The translations under genes were made by a program, and so were the position numbers. Shown here in pieces: positions 7,147 to 16,045 of a stretch of DNA of 21,037 nucleotides. The stretch's first letter is position 1. Each line of letters starts with the position of its first letter. The notes below the pieces were generated by a model. The model was not told the origin of the DNA. It searched no databases and was given only the letters and a program-made list of their open reading frames with translations. The stretch comes from Alphaproteobacteria bacterium (GTDB taxonomy: Bacteria > Pseudomonadota > Alphaproteobacteria > Paracaedibacterales > CAIOTO01): positions 21,413 through 42,449 of the forward strand of contig JANRCF010000052.1 of assembly GCA_030727085.1 (NCBI GenBank), given 5' to 3'.

Positions 7147-7959
7147 TTAGAGTTTAAATACGTCTTTTGCCAACATCATGACAACTTCCATAACAATTAA
7201 AAGAATAATAATCCACTCTAAACGTGATGAATGCGCGTGTTTTAATTCGTTTGATAAAATATCATACAATTCATGAATAACATCGAGACGTTTGTTTAAT
7301 ATGTCAATACGCTGCTTAATATCCATATACTCTGAAGCCAAGCGGTAATACGTCTCATAGCGAGGGCGCCGCCAAAAGAATTCTGGGGTATCCAATACGT
7401 CGCAGTGTAAGTTTATTGAATTACGCTCTGCAAATAATGCACCAATCTTTTGTGACAATTTTTTTCGTGACATTAATATTTTACCAGTTTTGGCAAGCTC
7501 ATCTGGCAAATGGTGGGTCTTTTGAATTGTTTTAACAATGCTTTGCTCAAACACTTCTAATTTTACAGACTGAGTCAGCCCATGTGACAAAGATAATTTA
7601 ATGAGATCGTCTGTAGATTCCAATATCATTTCATCTTCTTCTTCATTGATGAGAGTCGTCTCACCATACTCATAAACTGATGTGTCCATTGTTGGCAGAG
7701 AAAGAGGCGTTACCTCAAAGGCCTTTATGTCATTGATAAAACTCCCCTCCTCTTCTTCTGATAACCCCCAAATACTAATACAACCATATGGAAAAATAAA
7801 AATTTCCGCATCAAATGTTGCATCTTCATTGGACTCTCGTCTTTTGTGAATATGGATCACATTATCGTAGAATTTTGGATCTAAGCCTTGTTTTCGCAAG
7901 AATATTGCTAATTCATCAATGTCGTAACGTTCAGCATTGCAATATGAAGCACAGCGCAT
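7147..7959 (-). CDS. RMND1/Sad1-interacting (DUF155) family membrane-anchored protein
   Basis: The 270-residue protein follows the DUF155 pattern throughout: CASYCNAERYDIDEL at the N terminus, IFIFPYGCISIWGLSEEEE (53-71), LSLSHGLTQSVKLEVFE (122-138), KTGKILMSRK (157-166), NLHCDVLDTPEFFW (183-196), RIDILNKRLDVIHEL (217-231) and HSSRLEWIIILLIVMEVV (243-260). The last part is a single C-terminal membrane helix with a short tail. Eukaryotic members are mitochondrial RMND1, needed for mitochondrial translation, and yeast RMD1; the bacterial role is unknown. AGAAGGA lies about 10 bp before the start. It has its own promoter and leads the LysE-family gene. An acidic insert (INEEEDEMILE, about 104-114) sits where family members vary. 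Confidence 0.92.
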   Translation of the reverse strand: MRCASYCNAERYDIDELAIFLRKQGLDPKFYDNVIHIHKRRESNEDATFDAEIFIFPYGCISIWGLSEEEEGSFINDIKAFEVTPLSLPTMDTSVYEYGETTLINEEEDEMILESTDDLIKLSLSHGLTQSVKLEVFEQSIVKTIQKTHHLPDELAKTGKILMSRKKLSQKIGALFAERNSINLHCDVLDTPEFFWRRPRYETYYRLASEYMDIKQRIDILNKRLDVIHELYDILSNELKHAHSSRLEWIIILLIVMEVVMMLAKDVFKL

Positions 7960-7989
7960 TCTTTAAATTATCCTTCTTTGTTTCTTATG

Positions 7990-8017
7990 ATTATATACAA
8001 TTTAGACTTGGATACAA
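7990..8017 (-). promoter_or_regulatory. Promoter of the DUF155-LysE operon
   Basis: On the minus strand a perfect -10 TATAAT (7990-7995) lies 16 bp from TTGTAT (8012-8017), in the 69-bp gap after maeB and about 30 bp before the DUF155 start. The -10 is exact and the -35 matches at the three most important bases. Confidence 0.5.
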
Positions 8018-8028
8018 GCGATGGTAAT

Positions 8029-10314
8029 TTAACTTAATCTCTCGCGCGCTTCAGCAACTGATAAAGCTGCCATGTTTACAATTGAGCGAACAGATGACGA
8101 TGGTGTTAATATGTGTGCAACGCCAGCTAACCCCATTAAAATTGGACCTATTGTTGAACATCCTGTTATAGACCGAATCATATTGTAAGAGATGTTTGCA
8201 GATTCAATATTAGGGAAAATCAACAAATTTGCAGAACCTTTTAAGTTCGAATTAGGAAATAGGCGCATGCGAAGGTCTTCCTTAAGTGCTAAATCTGCAT
8301 GCATTTCACCCTCAATTTCAAGATCAGGGTGCATTTCTGTAATTTGCTCTAAAACAGTACGTATTTTAACAGCAGATTCAAGCCTTGATGTACCAAAATT
8401 TGAATGAGAAACAAAAGCTATTTTTGGTGTTAGCCCAAAACGTTTAACTTGTTTTACCGCAAGATTAGTTATTTCAACCAACATTTCATCTGTCGGATCT
8501 TCATTTAAATAAGGGTCACAGCAAAATAAAGGGCCATTCTCAAGAATTAATGTAGTTACAGCTGCGCATAGCTGCGCATCAGGACACACACCAAGAATAG
8601 GACGTAAGTTTTTAAAATGCTCAACATAACGACCGATCATACCACACAACACAGCATCAGCATCACCAAAACGAGCCATCAATGCTGCAATAATTGTGTT
8701 ATTTGTGCGCACATGTACTTTGGCAATGTCCGGTGTAACACCTTTTCTTTCCATTAAAGAATGGTATGCTTGCCAGTATTTTGCGTATCGTTCATCATTA
8801 TTTGGATCAATAACATCAAAATCAACCCCAGCTTGTATGCGCAAACCTAAATGCTCAATGCGCCAACTAATAACGTCAGGCCTACCAATTAAAATGCAAC
8901 GACCAATACCACGGTCAACCAAAGACTGAACAGCTTGAAGCACACGATTATCTTCTCCCTCAGCAAAAGCGAGGCGAACGGGACGTTCTGTTGGACGTGC
9001 TGCTGCATTAAAGATAGGGCGCATTACCGAACTTGACTTAGAAACAAAGCTTTCCAATTCATGTTGATAAGCCTGCATGTCAGCTATTGGACGTGTAGCA
9101 ACTCCTGTTTCCATAGCGGCTTGCGCTACTGCATAGGATATTTCAACATATAAACGGCTATCAAACGGTTTTGGGATAATATAATCGCGTCCAAAGCGAT
9201 GCACTTCACCACCGTATGCATTTGAAACAATATCTGAACTTTCTGCTTTTGCAAGTTTAGCAATAGCATTTACGCATGCAATTTTCATTGCTTGATTTAT
9301 TATGCTCGCTCCAACATCAAGTGCACCACGGAAAATATATGGAAAACAAAGTGCGTTATTAACTTGATTTGGAAAATCAGAACGACCTGTCGCCATAATG
9401 GCATCTTGACGCACCTTTAATACAACATCTGGACTGACTTCTGGCTCGGGATTTGACAATGCCATAATAAGCGGACGCGGCGCTAGCGAAGCAATCATTT
9501 CTTCATCCATAATATTAGGAATGGAGGAAAGCCCCAGAAAAATGTCTGCACCCACAACAGCGTCTTTTAATGTGCGGCACGGTGTATCGACAGCATATCG
9601 TAGCTTGCTTGGCTCACTTAAATCAGGACGACCTTCATAGATAACACCTTTGCTATCACACACGATAATGTTCTGGCGCTTCACACCAAGCTCAACAAGT
9701 AAATCAAGGCATGATAATGCACTCGCACCCGCACCTGCTGTCACAACCCGTACATCACCAATAGGCTTTTTAACAAGTTCAAGACCATTTAAAATAGCAG
9801 CGCTAACAATCACAGCCGTGCCATGCTGGTCATCATGAAACACAGGTATTTTCATACGCTCTTTAAGACGGCGTTCTATTTCGAAACACTCAGGCGCCTT
9901 AATATCCTCAAGGTTTATACCACCAAATGTTGGCTCTAGTGAGGCAATAATTTCAACCAACTTATCGGTATCTGTTTCATTAATTTCAATATCAAATACG
10001 TCGATGTTCGCAAATTTTTTAAAAAGAACTGCCTTGCCTTCCATCACTGGTTTCGATGCTAATGCACCAATGTTACCCAGACCCAACACAGCTGTACCAT
10101 TTGAAATTACGGCAATTAAATTCGCACGCGCAGTCAGTTCTGCGGCTTGGGAAGGATCCCTGTGAATAACCATACATGGCTCGGCAACACCCGGTGAATA
10201 GGCAAGCGCTAAATCTTCACGGTCATCAACAGGCTTTGTGGGAACAACTGCTATTTTGCCATACGGTTTGCGACGATGATACGCGAGTGATTCAGTGTAA
10301 ACATTGAAAGTCAT
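8029..10314 (-). CDS. maeB: NADP-dependent malic enzyme with phosphotransacetylase-like C-terminal domain
   Basis: MaeB decarboxylates malate to pyruvate with reduction of NADP+, feeding acetyl-CoA or NADPH supply from C4 acids. The 761-residue protein has the large bacterial form. The malic domain carries YSPGVAEPC (39-47), the Lys-rich segment EGKAVLFKKFA (92-102), metal-binding EDIKAPECFEIE (136-147) and HDDQHGTAV (160-168). The nucleotide-binding fold has VVTAGAGASALS (190-201), where the usual second Gly/Ala pattern is slightly changed. From about 440 to 755 it resembles phosphotransacetylase, which in this family is regulatory and binds acetyl-CoA rather than catalysing transfer. AAAGGAT precedes the ATG. 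mfd lies 116 bp upstream on the same strand. NADP versus NAD preference is inferred from architecture only. Confidence 0.97.
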   Translation of the reverse strand: MTFNVYTESLAYHRRKPYGKIAVVPTKPVDDREDLALAYSPGVAEPCMVIHRDPSQAAELTARANLIAVISNGTAVLGLGNIGALASKPVMEGKAVLFKKFANIDVFDIEINETDTDKLVEIIASLEPTFGGINLEDIKAPECFEIERRLKERMKIPVFHDDQHGTAVIVSAAILNGLELVKKPIGDVRVVTAGAGASALSCLDLLVELGVKRQNIIVCDSKGVIYEGRPDLSEPSKLRYAVDTPCRTLKDAVVGADIFLGLSSIPNIMDEEMIASLAPRPLIMALSNPEPEVSPDVVLKVRQDAIMATGRSDFPNQVNNALCFPYIFRGALDVGASIINQAMKIACVNAIAKLAKAESSDIVSNAYGGEVHRFGRDYIIPKPFDSRLYVEISYAVAQAAMETGVATRPIADMQAYQHELESFVSKSSSVMRPIFNAAARPTERPVRLAFAEGEDNRVLQAVQSLVDRGIGRCILIGRPDVISWRIEHLGLRIQAGVDFDVIDPNNDERYAKYWQAYHSLMERKGVTPDIAKVHVRTNNTIIAALMARFGDADAVLCGMIGRYVEHFKNLRPILGVCPDAQLCAAVTTLILENGPLFCCDPYLNEDPTDEMLVEITNLAVKQVKRFGLTPKIAFVSHSNFGTSRLESAVKIRTVLEQITEMHPDLEIEGEMHADLALKEDLRMRLFPNSNLKGSANLLIFPNIESANISYNMIRSITGCSTIGPILMGLAGVAHILTPSSSVRSIVNMAALSVAEARERLS

Positions 10315-10430
10315 AAGGATCCTTTAGCTTTATTTTTATACATATGAGGTAAATATGAGAATATTCTTTTATATCATGCCACACGATAAAAAGCACCAGA
10401 CAAGTCGAGAAGTTTTAATTTTAAAAGAAC

Positions 10431-13400
10431 TTAAATGCACAAACCCACCAAGTCTTTCACAATCTGCCGCACACCATTTCGGCGTTGTGCTGGGTTTCCA
10501 AACTCTCGGCCAAAAAATAATTTATGATCAGGGCGAATTTTAATGGCACTTGCTTTATAGACTTCTGGTTTTTGCAAATATTGAAGCAGCCTTGTTGGCT
10601 CCTTAAATTCATTGTTGCGGAATGTGATCAATAATCCTTTTGGTCCAGCATCAAGTTTTTCAATATGTGCTTTTCGGCAAAGTCCTTTAAGCTCAACCAC
10701 ATCAAGCAAATTTGCCGCTTCAATAGGCAATTTTCCAAACCGATCGATTAATTCAGCCGCAAAAGCATCGATCTCCTCGCGCGTTGTTAAGTTGGCTACG
10801 CGGCGATACAGATTAAGCCGAAGCCCCAGATCCGTCACGTAACTCTCAGGGATCAACACAGGTACACCCAAATTAATTTGTGGCGTCCAATCGTTTAACT
10901 CAACCTCGATGCCATCATTGTTATTCGCCTCGACCGCACGCGCCATCATAATCGCTTCGTGCAGTAGCGTTTGATATAGCTCCACACCAACTTCACGAAT
11001 ATGTCCTGATTGTTCTTCACCAACGATATTTCCAGCCCCACGAATATCCAAGTCATGACTTGCTAATGTAAAGCCGGCACCTAATGTATCTAAACTTTGT
11101 AAGACCTGAAGACGTTTCATTGCATTTGCTGACAAAGTTTGCTTTGGTGAATAAGTCAGATAAGCATACCCTTGTGTTTTTGACCGCCCTACTCTACCGC
11201 GTAATTGATACAACTGAGACAACCCAAATAAATCACATCGATGAATAATCAATGTGTTTGCTGATGGCACATCAATGCCTGATTCGATAATATTCGTGCT
11301 GATCAACACATCAAACTGGTGGTCATAAAATGCCGTCATGACATCTTCAAGTTCAGTTGGCGATAATTGCCCATGCGCCACAGCGAATTTTACTTCTGGC
11401 ACTAGTTCTTGTAATTCTTCTTTAATCGACGGTAAATCTTCAAGGCGCGGCGTTACATAAAACACCTGACCACCACGATTAAATTCGCGCATGATGGATT
11501 CGCGAATAACCAATGGATCTTTAGGCATTACAAATGTGCGAACAGCCAGGCGGTCAATTGGCGGTGTTGTAATTAAACTTAAGTCACGAACGCCTGCTAA
11601 CGATAACTGCAAAGTACGCGGAATTGGCGTAGCCGTCAGTGTTAGCACGTGAACATCTGATCGAAGTTGTTTTAGTTTTTCTTTTTGTTTCACACCAAAA
11701 TGTTGTTCTTCATCGACAACGACCAGGCCAAGATCAGAGAATTTTGTCTTTTCACTTAAAATGGCATGTGTCGCTATGATGATATCAACTTTTCCTGACG
11801 CCAAATCATCATGTATAAGTTTTGCATCACCAGCCTTTACAAGGCGCGATAGTTGCGCAACACGAAATGGAAAGCCTTGAAAACGCTTTTGAAAATTAGA
11901 AAAATGCTGACGGCAAAGCAGAGTCGTTGGCACGATCACTGCAACTTGCTTAACAATAATCGCGGCAATAAATGCTGCACGCAAAGCAACTTCAGTTTTA
12001 CCAAAGCCCACATCGCCACACACCAAACGATCCATCGGTTTACCACGTGCCAAGTCTTCAATAACTTCCATAATTGCACGCAGCTGATCATCTGTTTCAA
12101 CATACGGAAAGCGTGCGCAAAAATCATCAAAATCACGGCTGGTTTGCTCTAGTATGGTAGCGCTATGAAGACTACGCTCTGCTGCTAAACGAATCAGATA
12201 ATCAGCCACAATCTGAATTCGTTTTTTAACACGTGCTTTGCGCAGCTGCCATGCACCAGAACCCAATCGATCAAGCGAGGCGAGTGAGTCTGCATCACCA
12301 TACCTGCTAATCAATTCAATATTTTCAACGGGCAAAAAAAGCTTATCATCACCATCATACAAAAGCGTCAAACAGTCATGTGCGCAATTATCGACCGTAA
12401 TCGTTTCAAGGCCTAGGTAACGCCCGATACCATGATCTCGATGAACAATTAAATCATGAACAGAAAGCTGGCTGATTTCCTGAAAGAACGCGTCACTTTT
12501 GCGCTTAACCGTTTTAACACGACGTATTTTTTCACCCAAAATATCTTGCTCGGTGAGCAATACACATTGTTCAGATTCAAAGCCAGTCTCAAATGGAGCA
12601 ATCACAAGTATTGTCTCCGGGATGCGCACGGTACCCAAAACAGCATCTATTGGGAACACATCATAAGGAACAATATTGAAGATCTGATGTTCTTCACACA
12701 TGTGAAGCTGTCGATCACGCGTGCCTTCTGACATACACGTGATAATTCGATTACGTTCTTTATGAGCAGATAAATAGTTATCCACTGCATCAAACAAAGC
12801 TGTCGTTGATTGATCTCGTTCAGCTTTAAATGAAGGAGCAATCTTAAGGTTGATAGCATCCTCATCTGTTTTAAAAGGAGACAACTGTGTAATAGATTGC
12901 GCCTCTGTAAATTGCTGCCAATCAGCGGCTTGCCAATACAATAAATTGGATGCAATTGGATTGTATGGAGTCACGTCACCCAACGGTGGACTTAATCGCG
13001 CTTTATAATAATCATCAATCGCCTCTAAGCGATGCTGGATTGCATTATCAACACCGTCATCAAATAAAATATTTGCCTGTTCGCCTATGTAATCAAACAA
13101 GGTTGCTGTTTGTTCAAAAAAGAGCGGCAACCAATGTTCCATCCCTGGGTATGGACGGCCTTCGCTAATATGTTGATACAAAGGATCATCTGCAGGAAAC
13201 GCACGTGACCCCCCGAAAAGGGCACGATATTGTTGACGAAACTGCGTGATATTATCTGCTGTTAATAAAACCTCATGCGCTGCACGCATAGAAAGCTCTA
13301 CCAATTCACCAGTTTGATTCGTTTTTTGTGTGATAGGATCAAAGCTTTTAATACTTTCAAGTTCATCACCAAAAAAATCAAGCCTCACAGGTAAAGGCGC

Positions 13401-13892
13401 GCCCGGCGCAAACACATCAATTAAACCACCACGTACAGCAAATTCACCCATTTCATACACGGCTTCAACTCGATTGCATCCCTGTTCAATTAACAATGCG
13501 AGCAATGAATCACGCGAAACTTTATCACCAATAGAAAGAGTATGATTATGTGCCTTCATAAGCGATGGCGGAGGTAATCGTTGCCCTATTCCTGAAACAG
13601 ATGTAATCAAAATAAAAGGCACTTTTGATTCTAATAGCGCGTAAAGCGTTGAGAGACGGATATGTGTAATATCTGAACTTGGCGATACACGATCATATGG
13701 CAAACAATCCCAACCAGGAAATGACAACACGTTATGAGCTGGTGCAATGGCTTTTAGCTGATCTACTAAGTCATGGATACACCCATCGCGCGGCACAACA
13801 AAAACAAGTGACTTTTTACTTTTTACGAACTGATTTAAACAGTAGAACGCTGTATAGGCAGATGTAACGCCACCTTGTGTCTTTATACCCAT
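10431..13892 (-). CDS. mfd: Transcription-repair coupling factor
   Basis: Mfd displaces RNA polymerase stalled at DNA damage and recruits UvrA for nucleotide-excision repair. At 1153 residues it is full length. Order: UvrB-like N-terminal part (1-about 340, with YEMGEFAVRGGLIDVF at 146-161), a poorly conserved middle, the RNA-polymerase-interaction domain (about 470-555, RDHGIGRYLGLE), then the double-stranded DNA translocase. The translocase has Walker A GDVGFGKTE (626-634), DEEQ (727-730), LTATPIPRT (752-760), a TRG-type region and motif V/VI with SGIDVPSANTLI and QLRGRVGRS. A C-terminal autoinhibitory domain closes it. The start at 13892 has only a distant GGAG, but the peptide lines up with known N termini. 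Downstream is maeB; no terminator is evident. Confidence 0.98.
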   Translation of the reverse strand: MGIKTQGGVTSAYTAFYCLNQFVKSKKSLVFVVPRDGCIHDLVDQLKAIAPAHNVLSFPGWDCLPYDRVSPSSDITHIRLSTLYALLESKVPFILITSVSGIGQRLPPPSLMKAHNHTLSIGDKVSRDSLLALLIEQGCNRVEAVYEMGEFAVRGGLIDVFAPGAPLPVRLDFFGDELESIKSFDPITQKTNQTGELVELSMRAAHEVLLTADNITQFRQQYRALFGGSRAFPADDPLYQHISEGRPYPGMEHWLPLFFEQTATLFDYIGEQANILFDDGVDNAIQHRLEAIDDYYKARLSPPLGDVTPYNPIASNLLYWQAADWQQFTEAQSITQLSPFKTDEDAINLKIAPSFKAERDQSTTALFDAVDNYLSAHKERNRIITCMSEGTRDRQLHMCEEHQIFNIVPYDVFPIDAVLGTVRIPETILVIAPFETGFESEQCVLLTEQDILGEKIRRVKTVKRKSDAFFQEISQLSVHDLIVHRDHGIGRYLGLETITVDNCAHDCLTLLYDGDDKLFLPVENIELISRYGDADSLASLDRLGSGAWQLRKARVKKRIQIVADYLIRLAAERSLHSATILEQTSRDFDDFCARFPYVETDDQLRAIMEVIEDLARGKPMDRLVCGDVGFGKTEVALRAAFIAAIIVKQVAVIVPTTLLCRQHFSNFQKRFQGFPFRVAQLSRLVKAGDAKLIHDDLASGKVDIIIATHAILSEKTKFSDLGLVVVDEEQHFGVKQKEKLKQLRSDVHVLTLTATPIPRTLQLSLAGVRDLSLITTPPIDRLAVRTFVMPKDPLVIRESIMREFNRGGQVFYVTPRLEDLPSIKEELQELVPEVKFAVAHGQLSPTELEDVMTAFYDHQFDVLISTNIIESGIDVPSANTLIIHRCDLFGLSQLYQLRGRVGRSKTQGYAYLTYSPKQTLSANAMKRLQVLQSLDTLGAGFTLASHDLDIRGAGNIVGEEQSGHIREVGVELYQTLLHEAIMMARAVEANNNDGIEVELNDWTPQINLGVPVLIPESYVTDLGLRLNLYRRVANLTTREEIDAFAAELIDRFGKLPIEAANLLDVVELKGLCRKAHIEKLDAGPKGLLITFRNNEFKEPTRLLQYLQKPEVYKASAIKIRPDHKLFFGREFGNPAQRRNGVRQIVKDLVGLCI

Positions 13893-14117
13893 TGGCAGAG
13901 CAAACTCCAGTTGAAATCATTTTTTGAGCTGTATTATTTCTATAAGAATTTAGATTATATTTCAAGGATGTTTAAATGTGGCAAAATATCCTGTTCTGTG
14001 AAAATTATCAGGCATGTATAAAAATTAATTTTAATCATAATAAAAACCAATAGATTTCAAATTTTCTGATGTACCTAACACATATAACAAACCACCTGCA
14101 TTATGAGTATGAATTCA

Positions 14118-14192
14118 CCGCCATCACGAGGAGTGGTGATCCAGCAGAATAGCCACTGGATGGCTACACCCCTGCGGGGCTCGGCATGACGG
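14118..14192. repeat. Imperfect palindromic intergenic repeat (REP/MITE-like)
   Basis: The ends are inverted copies: CCGCCATCACGAG (14118-14130) pairs with CTCGGCATGACGG (14180-14192) at 10 of 13 positions. Nested inside are ATCCAG / CTGGAT and a perfect CCCC-TGC-GGGG hairpin (14169-14179), so the unit can fold into a branched stem. It is far more GC-rich than its surroundings. Elements with ends like CGTCATTGCGAG are common in intergenic DNA of rickettsia-like and other proteobacterial genomes; this looks like a diverged single copy. No second copy is present in the window. Confidence 0.7.
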
Positions 14193-14277
14193 ATATGTGT
14201 CCAAATTAAAACTAAACCGCTGCACAACAAGGATGCTGACTAAGTTTTTTAGCAAGCACCTACCCCTTTTAAAACAT

Positions 14278-14310
14278 AAAAAATCCCCACAAGACAACAA
14301 GCGGGGATTT
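14278..14310 (-). terminator. Rho-independent terminator of the MerR-type gene
   Basis: An 8-bp stem AAATCCCC / GGGGATTT (14281-14288 with 14303-14310) is followed on the minus strand by TTT, then ATG and four more T (to 14271). It lies 86 bp past the stop of the MerR-type gene and in the right orientation. Confidence 0.75.
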
Positions 14311-14395
14311 CTCTATAACTACCAACCACCCGGTGTCATCCCCCTGCTGGGCGCAGGGTCTATAAAGATGCAAAGGCAAATAAAGGTTTATAGGT

Positions 14396-15349
14396 TTAAA
14401 TCATGTTTCTAATCCATGCCTTTGCAACATCACTTACCTTGTCATCAGCAAGAGCTATTTGATAAACCTTCGATTTTAATTCATCTGAATCACCGTACAT
14501 ATCGGTTAATACGGCGTTCCATTTAGACAAAATAACTTCATGTGGTTCAATTCCAACTTTATCCAAAACGCCATACAGTAAATGACGCCAGTATGCACTA
14601 CAGGCTTTGTCCATCCAGGCAACAATCTCAGGTGACAATTGATGTTCAGCTTCCATTTTCCCTGGCTTAAACCCTTTTTCCCAAATACTTTTTCGAAGGA
14701 CAGCATGTTCTCTTCCATACAGCGTATCCACCCATTCCACTACACGTCCTCCCGTTGCAATCCCAAATTCACTTGTGGGATCTTGGTCTAGGTTCGTTGA
14801 AATGTCAGCTAATAATTCAGCCCAGTTTTGCTCGAAGGATCTTCTTTCAGATTCTGTAAATCTGGTTTTCAATCCTTGCTCATACTGCGCATACTCTACT
14901 AATTCATCTGGACTTAGTATTTTACCAATCCAAGGGTGTTCTAACTTCTGTGTCATGTGATATACCTCTATCGTTTTAATAATCATTTCCCATGGTAAAT
15001 GGGACTTTGAAGATTCATGTGAAGGCACAGAAATAATCACCGTATCTAATACTTGGCTTGCATCAAAAAGAGATTGCGCTTTCTCTTTTAACTGCTGAGA
15101 TTGCACCAATAAATGTTCCACTGCATCGGTGTTAGCCGAAAGTAGTCGTTTTATCTGTGCAAGTTCAAAACCAAAGAATTTTAATGCGACGATTTGCTGT
15201 AGCCTTGATAAATCCGTTTCAGAATAGATTCGATAGCCATTGGTATGTCTCTGTGATGGTATAAGCAAGCCAAACTTATCGTAATGATAGAGTGTTTCCA
15301 CCGAAACTTGGGTTAGCTTGCTAAAATCTCTGATGTACCATTGTGCCAT
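14396..15349 (-). CDS. MerR-family transcriptional regulator with TipAS-like C-terminal domain
   Basis: A 317-residue regulator. Residues 3-70 are a MerR winged helix: IRDFSKLTQVSVETLYHYDK, then GLL-P, NGYRIYSETDL and a second helix-turn-helix IVALKFFGFELAQIKRLL. A dimerisation helix follows (about 75-105). The rest (140-317) is helical with W176, DPTSEFG (190-196), W206 and W255, resembling the ligand-binding TipAS class but not close enough for a firm call. The start at 15349 was chosen over an upstream ATG at 15400 because GGGAGAG precedes it and MerR proteins begin at this point. It has its own promoter-operator and terminator, so it is a monocistronic, probably self-regulated unit. No adjacent exporter or resistance gene is seen, so the ligand is unknown. 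Transfer from another lineage is possible. Confidence 0.9.
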   Translation of the reverse strand: MAQWYIRDFSKLTQVSVETLYHYDKFGLLIPSQRHTNGYRIYSETDLSRLQQIVALKFFGFELAQIKRLLSANTDAVEHLLVQSQQLKEKAQSLFDASQVLDTVIISVPSHESSKSHLPWEMIIKTIEVYHMTQKLEHPWIGKILSPDELVEYAQYEQGLKTRFTESERRSFEQNWAELLADISTNLDQDPTSEFGIATGGRVVEWVDTLYGREHAVLRKSIWEKGFKPGKMEAEHQLSPEIVAWMDKACSAYWRHLLYGVLDKVGIEPHEVILSKWNAVLTDMYGDSDELKSKVYQIALADDKVSDVAKAWIRNMI

Positions 15350-15494
15350 GTTTTCTCTCCCTAGACCATTTTCAGAAATGATTGAGTAACAGACGTCCAA
15401 CGTTTGAGGAGCAGAATTTACTAACGTAAATAATCACCGCAAAACCGGATGGACAACGATTAATCGATCATTAGTGGAGTTGGCCTTAATTAAA

Positions 15495-15525
15495 ACGGTA
15501 AGGCCTTGGGTAACCCTAAGGTCAA
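15495..15525 (-). promoter_or_regulatory. MerR-type promoter and operator of the regulator gene
   Basis: On the minus strand -35 TTGACC (15520-15525) and -10 TACCGT (15495-15500) are 19 bp apart, the long spacing that MerR proteins correct by twisting DNA. Within the spacer lies an 18-bp dyad, CCTTAGGGTTACCCAAGG (15504-15521), symmetrical at 12 of 16 arm bases, like SoxR/CueR operators. The mRNA would have a leader of about 140 nt to the start at 15349, suggesting autoregulation. The -10 keeps only TA---T. Confidence 0.65.
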
Positions 15526-15544
15526 TAACTTTTTTTTGGCTTTT

Positions 15545-16045
15545 TTAAATCTTTTTCGCAATTTCAATTGCTGTCTTGGTGATGCGCTTAATCACTGACG
15601 TCAAAATGGGATATGCAACTGCCAAATCAATACCAGCCTCAGCATGCGCTACATCGCGATGCTCGCATTCTTCTTTATGACATTTGGTAACAAGATCGTT
15701 AAGTTCGGCATCTCCAGAGAAAGTTAGCTCTTCCATCTGTTCTTTATAATGCGTATCAATTACCGTTTCCACAGCCGCCGTACACGCATGCGCCACATTT
15801 CGCCCCATTGCGGCTGTTAGCGCCCCCATCACGAACCCACCAACATACCAAACAGGCTGTAGCACAGATGGACGAACACGGCGTTCAATGATCATACGTT
15901 GAAATGCATCAAGGTGCGTTTGTTCTTGTTCTGCCATATGCTTAATGGTTGGATCATTGCCAAGGACAAACAATTGCCCTGCATAAATACGAGTTGCACC
16001 ATATTCACCCGCATGGTTGACGCGAATCATTTCATTGTTGTTCAT
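15545..16045 (-). CDS. coq7: 2-polyprenyl-3-methyl-6-methoxy-1,4-benzoquinone hydroxylase, COQ7 type
   Basis: COQ7 is the membrane-bound diiron enzyme that adds the C6 hydroxyl to demethoxyubiquinone in ubiquinone synthesis. The 166-residue protein shows two repeats with the expected ligands: E14 (RVNHAGEYGA), E41 and H44 (EQTH), E93 (AVETVI), and E126 with H129 (ECEH). Hydrophobic helices between them sit on the membrane. I chose ATG 16043-16045 because AGAAGGA lies 9 bp upstream and HAGEYGA follows closely; an upstream ATG at 16108 would add 21 residues with no family match. The gene overlaps the end of the broken nucleotidyltransferase by 14 bp, and its ribosome site lies in that reading frame. 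The MerR-type operator follows its stop. Confidence 0.95.
   Translation of the reverse strand: MNNNEMIRVNHAGEYGATRIYAGQLFVLGNDPTIKHMAEQEQTHLDAFQRMIIERRVRPSVLQPVWYVGGFVMGALTAAMGRNVAHACTAAVETVIDTHYKEQMEELTFSGDAELNDLVTKCHKEECEHRDVAHAEAGIDLAVAYPILTSVIKRITKTAIEIAKKI

Larger units (their letters stand above)
13893..14395. other. 503-bp intergenic region between merR-type gene and mfd
   Basis: No gene is supported here. From right to left on the minus strand's order of use it holds: an mfd promoter candidate (-35 TTGAAA at 13960-13965 and -10 TAGAAA at 13937-13942, 17 bp apart; weak), an AT-rich stretch to 14117, a palindromic repeat (14118-14192), and the terminator of the MerR-type gene (14278-14310). 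A 71-residue plus-strand open frame at 14197-14412 crosses the terminator and lacks coding texture, so I do not call it. Confidence 0.6.

Noticed and set aside
10355..10543. Small plus-strand open frame between maeB and mfd
   Set aside because: More than half overlaps the 3' end of mfd antisense and it has no ribosome site or coding texture.
14197..14412. 71-residue plus-strand open frame
   Set aside because: It starts within the palindromic-repeat flank and runs through the terminator of the MerR-type gene; the product is low-quality and unlike any protein I know.
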